This document shows, one piece after another, positions 22,601 through 31,097 of a DNA stretch of 64,000 nucleotides (its first letter is position 1; the number at the start of each line of letters is the position of its first letter). The notes below the pieces were generated by a model. That model was not told where the DNA came from and did not search any database. It saw only the letters and a list, made by a program, of their open reading frames with translations. The position numbers and the translations under genes are program-made. This DNA is from Prosapia bicincta (Eukaryota > Arthropoda > Insecta > Hemiptera > Cercopidae), in contig JBAIZL010000005.1 of assembly GCA_036971475.1 (NCBI GenBank), forward strand, positions 240,725,823 through 240,789,822. The letters are read 5' to 3'.

Positions 22601-25009
22601 GTTATTTGTTGTTGTACCCGCTATGGTTCTAGCTACTTCTCTGGCCTTCACAACATTATCTGGCTAAGCAAGTTATTTGTTGTTGTACCAGCTATGGTTC
22701 TAGCTACTTTTCTGGCCTCCACAACATTATCTGGCTAAGCAAGTTATTTGTTGTTGTACCAGCTATGGTTCTAGCTACTTTTCTGGCCTCCACAACATTA
22801 TCTGGCTAAGCAAGTTATTTGTTGTTGTACCCGCTATGGCTCTAGCTAGTCTGAAATGAGATATACTACAGAATTGGTAGAAACGTCAATTTCCCCTACC
22901 CCTCCTAAAAAAAAAACTGGTAAGCATAAAAAATACTAAAAACTCCACGATACTGTTTCGAACAAATATTACTGTAAATATAAAACAGATATAGTTGGAC
23001 CCCATAAAGGTAACTTTCTGAAGAGTTTTGTGAAGTAGAGTATAAACAAACTGGCTTTAATTGTGTACTGAATGTATTAAAGTATGAAAATACAAAAATA
23101 TTATTTACAGTACATTCATGTACTTTTTGCATCAATTAAAAAAAAACTAAAAAAATTGTAAAATGCTAAATGTTATCCAATCATCCTAATGGGTGAGTCA
23201 AACGTCCCCAAGACCCAAAAAAGCTTGCCAAGTTCGGTCGAATGTCAAGGTGATGCTGACAGTTTTTTTTGATGCTAAGGGTGTTGTTCACTACGAGTAC
23301 CTCCCTGAAGGCTCTACAGTCAACCAGATTACCTACATTGATGTACTGAAACGTCTGAGGGACGCAAAAGGCCAGAACTGTGGAGAAGTGATAACTGGTT
23401 TTTCCATCACAACAACGCTCCAGCTCACTCAGCACTCAGAACTCATGAGTTTTTTGGCCAAACACTCAATCACTGTTATTTACCCCCCCCCCCCTACTAA
23501 CCTGGCCTTGCTCCTTGTGACTTTTTCTTATTCCCAAAACTCAAAAAACCCTTCAAAGAAAGAAGATTTGAAACGATTTCGGAGATTAAGGCAAATGCAA
23601 CGAAGGAGCTGAAAGCCATTACAAAAGAAGCGTACCAGGACTGTTTTAACAAGTGGAAACGCCGTTGGGATAAGTGTGTGCGTTGGGGAGGAGAGTACTT
23701 TGAAGGAGACCCAGATGTATAACTTCAAATAAAGTACATTTTTTTATGACCTCAGTCCGCGTATTTTTTGAACAGACCTCATACAATTGAAACACTATAC
23801 ACTATTTTAAAAAAATCTAATGTCAGTATGTAATTAAACTGAAGTTATGTACTGAATTACAACAGAAAGAACATTTCAACTGACGTAACATTTTTTTTTT
23901 CCAGGCGAAAAACCTATTGAGGTTATCATCGCCTAAACTGACGTAACAGATGTATTTGTTAAACTAAAACTATTTTACATGGGATACAAAATCACTCATT
24001 AACAACCCAATGACACACATACAAGTGAAAATTCTGATGAATCTGAGGTGACTACTGTTTCACAAAATAGAATATTTTTCCCATGAGCTTGACAAACACA
24101 GGCAAGTCTAATGTGAAAAGGAAAGGAAGTTGCCTTTAGTCAGTTAAACTTTTTTCTCTTAGTGTTTAAAAATTGTTAAGACTACATGTTGTGTTTTATT
24201 ACACATATGTAGTAAAGTAGTGTCGAAAATCCAGATCAGTTGGGTCCAGACGATCTTTATCGGACGATCTTTATCAGCATATTATTGATATTTCATAATC
24301 TAATTTAATGCTTAGAGTATCGTGTAAGTTTGAATTAAACCAAGTACTATTACAAAATAGACGTCTGAGGGCATACAACATACAAAAAAAATTAGTGAAA
24401 ATGACATGTGACAGAAATAGATAAATGGAGACATTACGCTTGAAAAATTGCCATTAAAGATGAATATTAATTTTAAAAGCATATTATAGAATAAATTTGG
24501 TAAAAATTAAGTTTAATAATAAATTTTATTATTTTGCTGATTGTTTACAATAAGCGTTATTGGTTAGCGTGTAGAACATACAAATCTAAAAAATTTTAAT
24601 CATGATTAAATATAATGTATCTTGCGTTATAAATTTAGTTATGACACATTTTTCAGAATTGATTTGCCTTTATTCCATTTATAATTAAAGCTAACATTTA
24701 GGTTAGATATGTGTTGTAGTGGCGCCGAGCGCAGCACGCTTTACGCCAAAACCATAATCTGGAATTGGTGCTCCGAATTTTTTACCCTCTACTGTATATA
24801 AAAACAATACAGGATATTTTTTATTCTTTGAAGCTACATAATGTTTTATGTAGCTTAGAGTCTGTCTACAAATAAATAATGTGAAAATAAACATAACCAA
24901 AAATTAACTTCAATATTAGTTCTGATTTCAGGGTAGTAACCAGACAGAAGACAAATTAATTGTGTATAATAATGAAGGAAAGGAGTTTGAAGATTTAGAT
25001 ATATGGTAA
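4561..25009 (+). CDS. Unrecognised 206-residue protein, six spliced exons
   Basis: I assembled this host gene from splice sites. Coding exons are 4561-4674, 6214-6351, 10112-10201, 13127-13213, 19550-19663 and 24932-25009; every length is a multiple of three, so all introns are phase 0 and the frame stays open to TAA at 25007. Donors are GT except intron 5, which is GC-AG (GCAAGT at 19664). The protein starts MENTNLIKFYEEGSKAF, has a Lys-rich segment in exon 2 (KKKVKKTF), and then acidic-aromatic motifs in successive exons: DEEDEFGF (exon 3), DEHDFCLG (exon 4), NEDDFGFF (exon 5), and a C-terminus GKEFEDLDIW. I see no transmembrane segment or enzyme motif. Repeated acidic Phe motifs resemble short linear peptides of trafficking adaptors, but this is only a hint. 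An AATAAA lies at 25122-25127. I do not recognise the family. Confidence 0.72.
4675..6213. other. Intron 1 of the unrecognised gene, no other gene
   Basis: AT-rich intron DNA with a short (TA)n near 5925-5948 and a GA-rich tract near 6175. I see no transposon remnant or coding similarity in it. Confidence 0.6.
6214..6351 (+). other. Exon 2 of the unrecognised gene
   Basis: The acceptor TTTCTAG and donor GTAAAG flank 46 codons. It is a basic, Pro-containing segment with LKKKLKQILKPQVPIIPIKK. Confidence 0.72.
6520..6840 (-). pseudogene. Non-LTR retrotransposon ORF2 C-terminal remnant
   Basis: A minus-strand frame contains RDIAVATFKMANGHDYL, which matches the conserved (R)L.TGH.YL segment after the RNase H domain of arthropod non-LTR elements. 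It is followed by a decayed Cys/His tail and ends near a TAAATAGGTAAG-type 3' repeat at 6500-6520. It is short and frame-broken. It may belong to the same family as 31830-32345. Confidence 0.45.
8840..9290 (+). mobile_element. PLE-1 fragment: endonuclease and tail
   Basis: The sequence aligns with copies A and D from the CCCCCTAGTTTTAACATAGGCC segment of the GIY-YIG domain through the tail (ACACATCTCCC...AAAGTAAGTGC, then a TTTTCAAGTG end). It carries many substitutions and stops. The hammerhead-like core is decayed here. Confidence 0.75.
10112..10201 (+). other. Exon 3 of the unrecognised gene
   Basis: 30 codons including YDEEDEFGFKSS. The donor is a strong GTAAGT. The acceptor AATAAG has its pyrimidine tract about 30 nt upstream, so it is the least certain splice site of the gene. 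Confidence 0.65.
10320..10440. repeat. Short PLE-4 terminal palindrome
   Basis: TACTTATTACACTTTTGC and the following AAGTAATAGC block occur in both orientations around AGACAAAAAGTCGGGTC (arms about 10365-10395 and 10402-10437). The flank CGAAATCTTGTTG plus TTCATGAC also borders the PLE-4 sequences at 32560 and 46300, so this is a minimal PLE-4 derivative. Confidence 0.65.
11231..11522. repeat. 146-bp tandem duplication over a mariner end
   Basis: Two copies of a 146-bp unit start at 11231 and 11377, differing at a handful of positions. Each contains the left end of the mariner remnant that follows (GTCTCATAAATAAGTTAC). Confidence 0.85.
11261..12207 (+). mobile_element. Internally deleted mariner-like element
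   Basis: The left end GGGATGTCTCATAAATAAG and the right end (reverse complement GGGGTAGTTCAAAAATAAG) are imperfect terminal inverted repeats. The N-terminal transposase region is visible (ERKTTLHDEQQNSLPSTS), then the sequence jumps to the C-terminus (SSDLDLSDFHFFLQLKHL ... LLTGMVVDWYATRL), so the central DDE core is deleted. Frame shifts separate the parts. No transposase can be made. Confidence 0.72.
12208..13126. other. End of intron 3, no feature
   Basis: AT-rich intron sequence. I see only short AAT repeats near 12616-12632 and nothing coding. Confidence 0.5.
13127..13213 (+). other. Exon 4 of the unrecognised gene
   Basis: 29 codons between acceptor TCTAAG and donor GTAATT, containing the acidic motif SDEHDFCLGLCQ. 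Confidence 0.68.
13556..13650. repeat. Two-copy tandem repeat, about 50 bp
   Basis: TTTAATGTTTAGTTGGT followed by CCCTAATATACACA-ACTAATT occurs twice in a row inside intron 4. Confidence 0.75.
14680..14721 (-). ncRNA. Hammerhead-like motif, PLE-2 (left arm)
   Basis: Minus strand: TTGAT (helix I, one mismatch), box TAGTAAA, one A, helix II GGAAC/GTTTC, GAAA, CGCATC, then AGCAA. The layout fits a type I hammerhead with short helix III, but the box is far from CTGANGA: position 3 is U, position 8 is A and position 6 is U. Confidence 0.35.
15936..15977 (+). ncRNA. Hammerhead-like motif, PLE-2 (right arm)
   Basis: Helix I TTGCT (15936-15940) pairs perfectly with AGCAA (15973-15977). Between them are box TCGTAAA, one A, helix II GGAAC/GTTTC, AAAA in the GAAA position, and TGCGTC. 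GTAAG follows at 15978. G12 is replaced by A, so this copy is probably inactive. Confidence 0.35.
16449..17159 (+). CDS. PLE-1 C-terminal segment with intact GIY-YIG endonuclease
   Basis: An uninterrupted 236-codon frame, starting at the first Met of the truncated element. The first 60 residues are the RT-endonuclease linker (ELNTIKYIAQTDGYNP). The GIY-YIG domain occupies about residues 105-200: GVYKLTCSSC, FYIGQTGRPFYTRY, KH in place of EH in copy A, and FADHLNSTKHDY. It ends with a low-complexity His/Pro-rich tail. It probably represents only the C-terminal third of the PLE protein, and the N-terminal RT is missing, so it is not expected to transpose alone. Confidence 0.8.
   Translation: MIYRLLKTPLDKDEHYQELNTIKYIAQTDGYNPTMIDKLYNLLKNKHNNPNTNTQDDNPIKYLSIPYRSSKTHNLTNTLRKYNYKIAYSTHNTLNKQFKPNNKINDIYNTTGVYKLTCSSCPSFYIGQTGRPFYTRYQKHIKALKNNNYQSNFADHLNSTKHDYIDITSNLQILHKQHRNNQSYTTEQYEIYKHFKLHPTHILNTQLHYNSHALFDIITPNTHKIHPHHQNIPPPS
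17190..17231 (+). ncRNA. Hammerhead-like motif, variant U3-A8 core (PLE-1 copy D)
   Basis: Helix I TGAG (17190-17193) with CTCA (17228-17231); box TTGACAA (17194-17200); one A; helix II GGGA (17202-17205) with TCCC (17212-17215); GAAA (17216-17219); CGGCCGAC (17220-17227). The box reads U3 U4 G5 A6 C7 A8 A9. The cleavage triplet is GAC here against GTC in copy A, so this copy probably lost U16.1. GTAAG follows at 17241. Confidence 0.48.
17300..18670. other. Intron 4 DNA, no feature
   Basis: AT-rich intron sequence of the unrecognised gene. I find no ORF, repeat or transposon end that I can support. Confidence 0.5.
18676..19385. other. Possible piggyBac-type MITE
   Basis: The segment starts TTAACACGTTCAGC and its reverse end reads TTAACCACTCAACG, giving TTAA at both borders and roughly similar first 15 bases. 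The left 110 bp is notably GC-rich for this window. There is no coding content. The inverted repeat is too weak for a firm call. Confidence 0.3.
19550..19663 (+). other. Exon 5 of the unrecognised gene (GC donor)
   Basis: 38 codons with NEDDFGFFSNAENSIW. The acceptor is ATTACAG; the donor is GCAAGT following AAG, a typical GC-AG intron donor. Confidence 0.7.
20060..20460 (+). pseudogene. Decayed mariner/Tc1-type transposase C-terminus
   Basis: Broken frames carry FPGHLTAEVVI and downstream KERIWQEINNILLQMLQNV with GFHLRHHYCVQNQGHHL, which match the FPGR..R, WPPRSPDLTPLDFFLWG and R.EIANI...L..V...F..RL..C....G.HL sequence order of a widespread invertebrate Tc1/mariner-superfamily transposase. 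Stops and frame changes are numerous. Confidence 0.5.
20860..22330 (+). mobile_element. Tigger/pogo remnant split by a hAT MITE
   Basis: The N-terminal helix-turn-helix is recognisable at 20895-21025 (KRNKYKRLIVLDKIKIIERR, then AIEFGITEMTVRYKKK in another frame), and a DDE-domain segment at 22100-22220 (KKITVLFCSNATGEHKIKV). The middle is damaged and is interrupted by the hAT element at 21061-21787. Terminal repeats were not identified. Confidence 0.62.
21061..21787. mobile_element. Nonautonomous hAT element with perfect 8-bp TSD
   Basis: The left end is CAGTGGCGATTTG and the reverse-complemented right end is TAGTGGCGGCTCC. The 8 bp GGCTTAAT flank both sides (21053-21060 and 21788-21795), the expected hAT duplication. 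The 727-bp interior has no transposase. It inserted into the Tigger remnant and is therefore younger. Confidence 0.85.
22570..22853. repeat. Minisatellite, 71-bp unit x 4
   Basis: Units start at 22570, 22641, 22712 and 22783 (CTGGCCTCCACAACATTATC ...). Copies differ by single substitutions, such as CCTCC/CCTTC and CCAGC/CCCGC. Confidence 0.92.
23176..23781 (+). mobile_element. Mariner transposon, 5'-truncated 3' half
   Basis: The second half of a mariner transposase can be read: SQTSPRPKKACQVRSNVKV, GVVHYEYLPEG, then in another frame the FFHHNNAPAH and CDFFLFPKLKKPFKERRF segments of the D34D core, ending GGEYFEGDPDV and stop at 23720. A deletion of about 10 bp near 23360 and a poly-C run near 23485 shift the frame. 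The right inverted repeat ends ACAGACCTCA at 23781, followed by a TA. The 5' half is absent. Confidence 0.85.
23790..24931. other. End of intron 5, no gene
   Basis: AT-rich intron DNA. AACTGACGTAACA is directly repeated at 23879-23891 and 23937-23949 around a short hairpin with GGCGA/TCGCC arms. Nothing else supportable. Confidence 0.5.
24932..25009 (+). other. Exon 6 of the unrecognised gene (stop codon)
   Basis: The acceptor TGATTTCAG opens 25 codons plus TAA, ending EFEDLDIW. An AATAAA at 25122-25127 is a plausible polyadenylation signal. Confidence 0.7.
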
Positions 25010-25640
25010 TTTTAATTAAATATTATTATTTATAAATGAACTGCTAAAAAATGTATCTGTGAAGAATCAAATTTACAAAGGATTTCTAAATATGTAAAAT
25101 TATCAATTGCCAAATTACAAAAATAAATTGCCAGCTTGATTCGTATTGTGGCTTCAAAAAGTGAACAAATATTAATTTTTTCATTGTTAAAACCAGCGAT
25201 TTTCATTCAAAATAATTTTTTTTAACTTATAGCAGAAGAACACAGGTGTATAAACTCATTTTTGGTATTCAATGGATTCCATGGCATTTTACTTTAAAGA
25301 ACACCAACATCTATATCCTTTGATATGTATGGTACCAATATCTACATGATAAAGTTGTAAACATATATCTACAATTTTTTCAGACGTTTGAAATATAATC
25401 CAGTTTACAATTAGTAGTGTGTTAAACAAAAATTTGTTTATGCTATAAATATTTATTATACTATAAATATTATCTGTTTCAATGAAGTAATACATTTTCC
25501 ACTATTATTTTACAACAAGGATAACAAAATTATAACTCTCTGGTCCGAAAAGGTTTTTCTTGAGACCAGCTCTCAGCCGTACCTAACACTGCCCTCTGAC
25601 ACTTTGACACAATCATTAAATTATTATTGACAGTTTGTTG
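25010..25640. other. 3' flank of the unrecognised gene
   Basis: Probably 3' UTR and intergenic DNA. It holds an AATAAA at 25122 and no coding similarity. Confidence 0.45.
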
Positions 25641-25786
25641 GAAATGTTCTTTGATATTGAAAATTAAACACCTATTCAAAGAACTATCACCAAAATCCAA
25701 GGTTTATTCCAGCATGACACAAAAATATAACCAATTAAACTAACAGAAACAATTAAATTTAATAAAAATTTCAACAAGTATATTAA

Positions 25787-27477
25787 CCTTAGAGGACTCG
25801 CGCTAATACCCATTACACCAACTAGGTAATTATTTACCCTAAATAGTTTTCAGGTCAATATCAGTAAAATAATTGGTGTTATTATTAAAAAAATTATTTA
25901 AACATATTTTGTTATACTGTAAAAGATATGAAGAAACTCATGCAATATTATTTCCTTTTTTATGTGTCAAAAGACTCGTCACATACTTCAACTAAAAGGT
26001 CTTTACAATTTTCTCACAATTAGCACAGAATTATGTTGTTTTTGTCTAAGTTCTTAGGGAAAAAATCACACCTCTAATTGTTTGTAATACTGTCAAATAT
26101 AAAGCTATAACCTATATTGTAAACAAACGTTTTTTGTTACAATAATCATAAAAACAATACATTTCATAAACAAGAATAGTTTACAAACACAATATATATC
26201 AAAACGTAATACTTGCAAGAGAAAATAGAATCCGTGTCTTGACATTGTACATGTTACTATATCCAAACTAGTTATGTCTGTTGTCCATATACCTTTAGAA
26301 TTTTTGTACAGTCATCGTTGCTCCACAATTATACAAAACCCCAAACAAAGCTTTAATTTCTTCAAAAGAAGTTTCATTTGCGTCTCCCTTAAAATTTTTT
26401 TTTTTTATTTATTTGTGTAAGACTCTATGTAATGAATCAAGACATTTCAGGGGTGTATTTGAATTTTTTGCTTCTCCCTTTACGCCTGGCAAATAAATTA
26501 TAAAATTACGGGAAGGGATTCTTACATTTTGAGGGCCGGTTTGAGATACCATTTTCTTGGTGGCACAATCACTCTACATTTTTTTGTCAATTCTAGATTT
26601 GCCGTAGTAACAAGTAACGCGTTCACTTGGCCAGCGGACTCATTCAAGTTCAGTTCTAAGCAACAGTGTCTAAGCGCATTTTTCCTCTAAACTAACATTC
26701 ATGTTATTTATGTTACCAGAGTTACCCGGATTTTCAATTCCGAAACCCAAATCTCGGTTAACGTCTTCATAAACAACACTAACCTGATTAACATCAAGGT
26801 ACGCAATTTGTTCACTCTCGGAGTAATGAACACTTTTCTCAACATTATCACTTTGCTCTTGAAGATCCTCCAGATACTTTATTTTCCCATCTCTTATTTT
26901 CTGTATCTTTATAAAATTTGTGTCGTCTCTTATCGCCATGACAAAATATGAACGTAAATAATTTAAAATAGATTATTAAATTTATAAATTAAAATGAACT
27001 TTAGTTATAAAATCCTCACAAAATACAAAACATCATAAAATTCACTCATAACAATCTTGCAATAAACAAATAAAAATTATTTTTTTGTGATAAAAAACTT
27101 GCACTTATAAAAACCTCATAAAATACAAATAGAAATAGACTTCACTTAAAAAAACCTTGCAAAATACAAATAGAAATAGACCCCACTTATAAAAACTTTG
27201 CAAAATACAAATAGACATAGACTTCGCTTAGAGGGACCAGTATTGTTACATGAGGACTAGCACGGGGTAAAAACTTTCCCAGCTGTTGCAACAATAACTT
27301 CAAACCATTATAAGTAAACAAAAACTCAAACTACCTGATGTAGGGACAGAAATAGATACAGGGCGAGTCAATTAGAAGGTATGTAAGGAATGGAAAAAGT
27401 TCAGTATTTGCAACTGTTTTATAATCTTTGTTGAAAACTCACTGGGAGAATAATTACCCCACGCGAGTCCTCTAGGG
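25787..27477. mobile_element. Internally deleted piggyBac-like element with TTAA TSD
   Basis: TTAA borders lie at 25783-25786 and 27478-27481. The inner ends CCTTAGAGGACTCGCG and, reversed, CCCTAGAGGACTCGCG are terminal inverted repeats, and TAATTA-containing sequence continues the similarity. A minus-strand transposase N-terminal part is visible (see 26670-26939 and RNFIIYLPGVKGEAKNS near 26460-26520). Three AT-rich direct repeats of about 47 bp (CAAAATACAAATAGA) at 27100-27230 are subterminal. The catalytic domain is missing. Confidence 0.85.
26670..26939 (-). pseudogene. piggyBac transposase N-terminal fragment
   Basis: An 89-codon frame beginning MAIRDDTNFIKIQKIRDGK, acidic and Asp/Glu/Asn-rich, as is usual at the N-terminus of piggyBac transposases. 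It ends at a stop, but beyond it on the same strand IPSRNFIIYLPGVKGEAKNS matches the conserved N-terminal IV..LPG.KG.A(R/K)N..TP segment of this family. It lies between the piggyBac inverted repeats. The DDD core is deleted. Confidence 0.6.
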
Positions 27478-28261
27478 TTAAGCACAAAAACATCACACCT
27501 GCCAATGCTAATAAATACCAATATTACTTATTGTAATCTCCAATACCAATGCTCTAAATGATAAATTCAGTAAATACATCATTAACAACAACACAAATAA
27601 CTAAGAACAGATTCAAGGAAGGAACATTATAACACTATCAAGAAAATAGAACAACTTCAAACACAATAATAGCAAAAATGGAAAAAAACTACGTGAAATA
27701 AATCATCTTTAAAGCACTTAGCCTCTGAGCTCTCCCAAAAAATCTGCAACCTAATACAAAGTATGCATGACTCATTATAAAGTATACAAAAGCCCCGGCA
27801 TATACACTAGCAAAGCAAATGGACAAAATAATCAGACAAATCATAACATATACATACTCATAAAAAACAGGACAGATCTCATGACAAAAGACATAAATGT
27901 ATCATACAACTCAACACTACTTTCAATTGACATGCACACCTGTATAGCATTATTTCTTAAACTGAATACCTAACACCCCATATGATGCAGACTAATAATA
28001 TATCACAAGCCCATAACACAGATCTCTTGGTCACCTTGACAACAATATCCTCTTCAAGTTCAAACTTTCCTCCTAACCTGATGGTTACAAATGGAAAGTC
28101 CTATCAGCACCATTTTCAGTGAAATATTCCTATAGCACATTGAATTAACAGATTCTCACAAACAACACTCACTCACACAAAATAATTTAGTGGCACACAT
28201 ATGTCAATAGCTTCATCACATTTTACAAAGGCGTAAATTATTTTGTATTAATAACAAAATA

Positions 28262-29249
28262 CAGTAGGAGTCTCGAAAATCCAAGTTACGAGTTTCTGTT
28301 ATCGAGCTTATTTCTATTTCATACTATTTTATTTATTTGAAAGGAAATTCAAATTATTTTTAGTTAGACAAAGCACCATCATATCTCAATGAAGATCAGC
28401 TGTGCAGCTGATGATATCCGTGCTTTTTATCTTCCTACAAATGTTACGAACCTAATCCAGCCAATGAATCAGTGTGTTCTGGAATGTATGAAAAAAAATA
28501 CAGACATTACTTTTTACAATCTCTCCTGGAAGCGACTAAAAGGAAAGAAAGGATTTTGGCTTTCTAAAAAAAATTGCAGTTGCGTACTGGATAGCCGAAT
28601 CATGGAACGAAATAAAAGAACAAACATTACTTAAGTTATAGAATAAAATCCTGAGTCATAATGAAACTGTTGATTGTGTTATTGATCCACAAGAAAAAAA
28701 CAGATTTGACATTTCTTATCAAGAAACTTCCAGGTTGTGAAAATTTCAATGTGAACAATTTGAAGTAACAGATGTTATGATTTTGAAAAGGTACAAAAAA
28801 AACTACTGAGAGCAGTGATGACGATAATAAAGATGAAGGTCCAACCGAGACAATACAAGAAGGGAGCATTAGTCAAGGTGAAGGCACTACCACCTTGGAA
28901 ACTGCATTACGCTATATTGAACAACAGACAGACATCACACTATCAGATGTGCTTCTGCTAAGACGTTTGCACGACACTGCAGCACAAAAACTATCTTATA
29001 AGCAAATGCAGAAGACACTTCACAACTTTTTCCAAAAATATGTAACAAAAATGATGAACACTATATTCCAAGGTAACATTAAATTTATATTATTATTATA
29101 TATTATCAAGAACTGTAATCAATAAAGTTCTATTTTGTCCATTATTTTGTTCATTAGAACATCTATTTTTTCTAATGTACAGGAACGTATTTCTGTGTAA
29201 TCCGAGAGGGTATAGGTCCCATCTACCTCGAATCACCGAGACTTTACTG
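28262..29249 (+). mobile_element. Tigger/pogo element, internally deleted, TA TSD
   Basis: The left end CAGTAGGAGTCTCG and the reversed right end CAGTAAAGTCTCGG are flanked by TA (28260-28261 and 29250-29251). Inside, 28389-28560 encodes LPTNVTNLIQPMNQ, the hallmark of Tigger/jerky DDE transposases around the third catalytic region. 28880-29060 encodes a C-terminal helical segment (ETALRYIEQQTDITLSD). The N-terminal HTH and the first part of the DDE domain are missing. It sits inside PLE-3. Confidence 0.82.
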
Positions 29250-30533
29250 TATACCCAAAACTTCCCTTCACCTAAGAATTTGAAACTGATTGATCTTTAA
29301 ATTTCCTTGACCTCATAATAACAAAAAGCTCTACAGAACATAATTTCAACATTAATGGAAAACCATTTAAGTTAGCAGACTCACTTACCCCTGACACTTG
29401 ACACAACCCACTCCAATACGAGCATGGTATCTTTAAACCATGTTCCATAAACTAAAAAAGTATCAATGATCACCAAAAACATAAACAAAAAACCAACTCA
29501 AATTAATACCTAGTACACATAAATGGATACATTGAACACAATAAATATGACAATGTCTAGACATTCTTCACATTTACAAAAAAAATATTTCACACACCTC
29601 AACACACTTGAACAATAAGAAATTTACAAACATACCAAAATGCAAAATAAAAAGATTAAATAAATAAATTTAATACAAATCACAAGGAGTTGAAGCACAA
29701 TCATTCAATTACAAAAGGTAATCCCTAAACTTCCTCGACCTCACCATAACAAAAAGCCACACAGAAAAACACAGATTCAACATTTACAGGAAACCTACAG
29801 TGACAGACACACTTATCCACACCTCAAACCACCCTATCCAACACAAAAACGCTGCCTTCAGATTCATGCTCCATAGACTGAAAGAAGTTCCAATAACCAC
29901 AGAAAACATAAAGTACTAGACACCATTAAATATTTAGCATACACATATAGATACAACACCACAATAATAGCCAAATTATGGCACAATATACACAACAAAA
30001 ACACTAGAAATAACACTATAGAGATGGAAAACAAATACATTACAAGACCATACATCAGAACATCAAATAATAAGCCCTCAAATTTCAAAAAAAAAAAAAA
30101 TACAAAATAGCATACAAAACTAATAACAATTTACAATACAATATACAACACGACACCAACAATAAAGATAAACTACAAGCCCCAGGCGTATACAAATTAA
30201 AGTGCAACAAATTCTACTTTAGGTAAAAAGGTTGCACCTTCAAACAAAGAGTCGAGGAACACAAACTGAACACCAACTCAGCATTTTTCAATCACATAAA
30301 AGAAACAGGACACAATTACACAAACATTTACCATAACCTAGAAATCTTACACATCAACAAAAAAAAGACCACATCTCAACATACTAGAACAATATGAAAT
30401 TTATAAACACACAAAAACACAAAATACAAACATATTAAACAAACAAACCCAATACAAATCACACATATTCTTTGATACTATCAAAAACCTATATTTAAAA
30501 CCATCACCGCTTAACCTAGCAACTCCAAGCAGA

Positions 30534-30579
30534 AGACACCGATGAAGATCACCACAGAGCGATCGAAAACAATCTGTCA
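30534..30579 (+). ncRNA. Hammerhead ribozyme relic at PLE-3 3' tail
   Basis: AGACA (30534-30538), CCGATGA (U4 changed to C), helix II GATCAC/GCGATC with one mismatch, GAAA (30565-30568), ACAATC, TGTCA. It directly follows PLE-3 endonuclease sequence, which ties this hammerhead family to PLE-3. It is probably weakened by substitutions. Confidence 0.55.
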
Positions 30580-30884
30580 CAGTAAGTTTTTACAAATTTA
30601 CAAAATTTAAAGTTTGAATAGTCATAAATTAATGTAAAAGTGATTAAAAAACCATGTCAATAAAATTATAAACTATTGTTTAATCTTTTATAATAGTGTA
30701 ACAATTCTGATGAGAACACTACAAATAGACACAACATTGTGTAATAAATATAATGTTTAAATTTCTGCTAAGTGACTAGATGAAGGCTGAATAATAAATC
30801 TTGTTTTGTAATATTTCTCTTGTAATGTTTTCATGTAGGAAATGTTAATCTAACATGTTCCAATGGAATCAAAACCGTAATGCC

Positions 30885-30890
30885 TTTATT
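30885..30890 (-). terminator. Polyadenylation signal candidate of GLRX5
   Basis: Reverse complement AATAAA lies 14 nt downstream of the GLRX5 stop codon. It is close to the stop, so another signal further on may be used instead. Confidence 0.4.
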
Positions 30891-30903
30891 ATATTATAAA
30901 TTT

Positions 30904-31097
30904 CTAATTATCTTTCTGCTTCTCACTTGAATCTTTTGGCGCAGCACTTATAAGTGCGGATTTAATTCCTACTTTCTGTAATTCTTCTATTAATTCTCCA
31001 CTCTGATGTAACTGAAGTAAGATGTCACAGCCTCCTACGAATTCACCATTTATATAAACTTGTGGTATTGTTGGCCAATTGGAAAATGCTTTTATAC
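30904..31097 (-). other. GLRX5: GLRX5 coding exon 2
   Basis: Begins by completing the Gly codon, then [19 protein letters not shown], and ends [10 protein letters not shown] then TAG at 30906-30904. A strong TAG acceptor precedes it. Confidence 0.94.

Larger units (their letters stand above)
25640..30640 (+). mobile_element. PLE-3 element split by piggyBac and Tigger insertions
   Basis: A decayed PLE is recognisable from at least 27482 and may continue left of the piggyBac element. At 28070-28130 an RT block reads QMESPISTIFSEIF after a DGL-type sequence; the Tigger insertion at 28262 interrupts it near the expected YVDD region. After 29252 come FLDLIITKSSTEHNFNI, a partial endonuclease end, then a second overlapping copy from about 29715 with linker, GIY-YIG remnant (30215-30280) and tail with hammerhead (30534-30640). 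The duplicated middle suggests a tandem PLE pair. All frames are broken. Confidence 0.7.

Noticed and set aside
24703..24900. 65-codon minus-strand frame in intron 5
   Set aside because: No family similarity; lies in intron DNA just upstream of exon 6.
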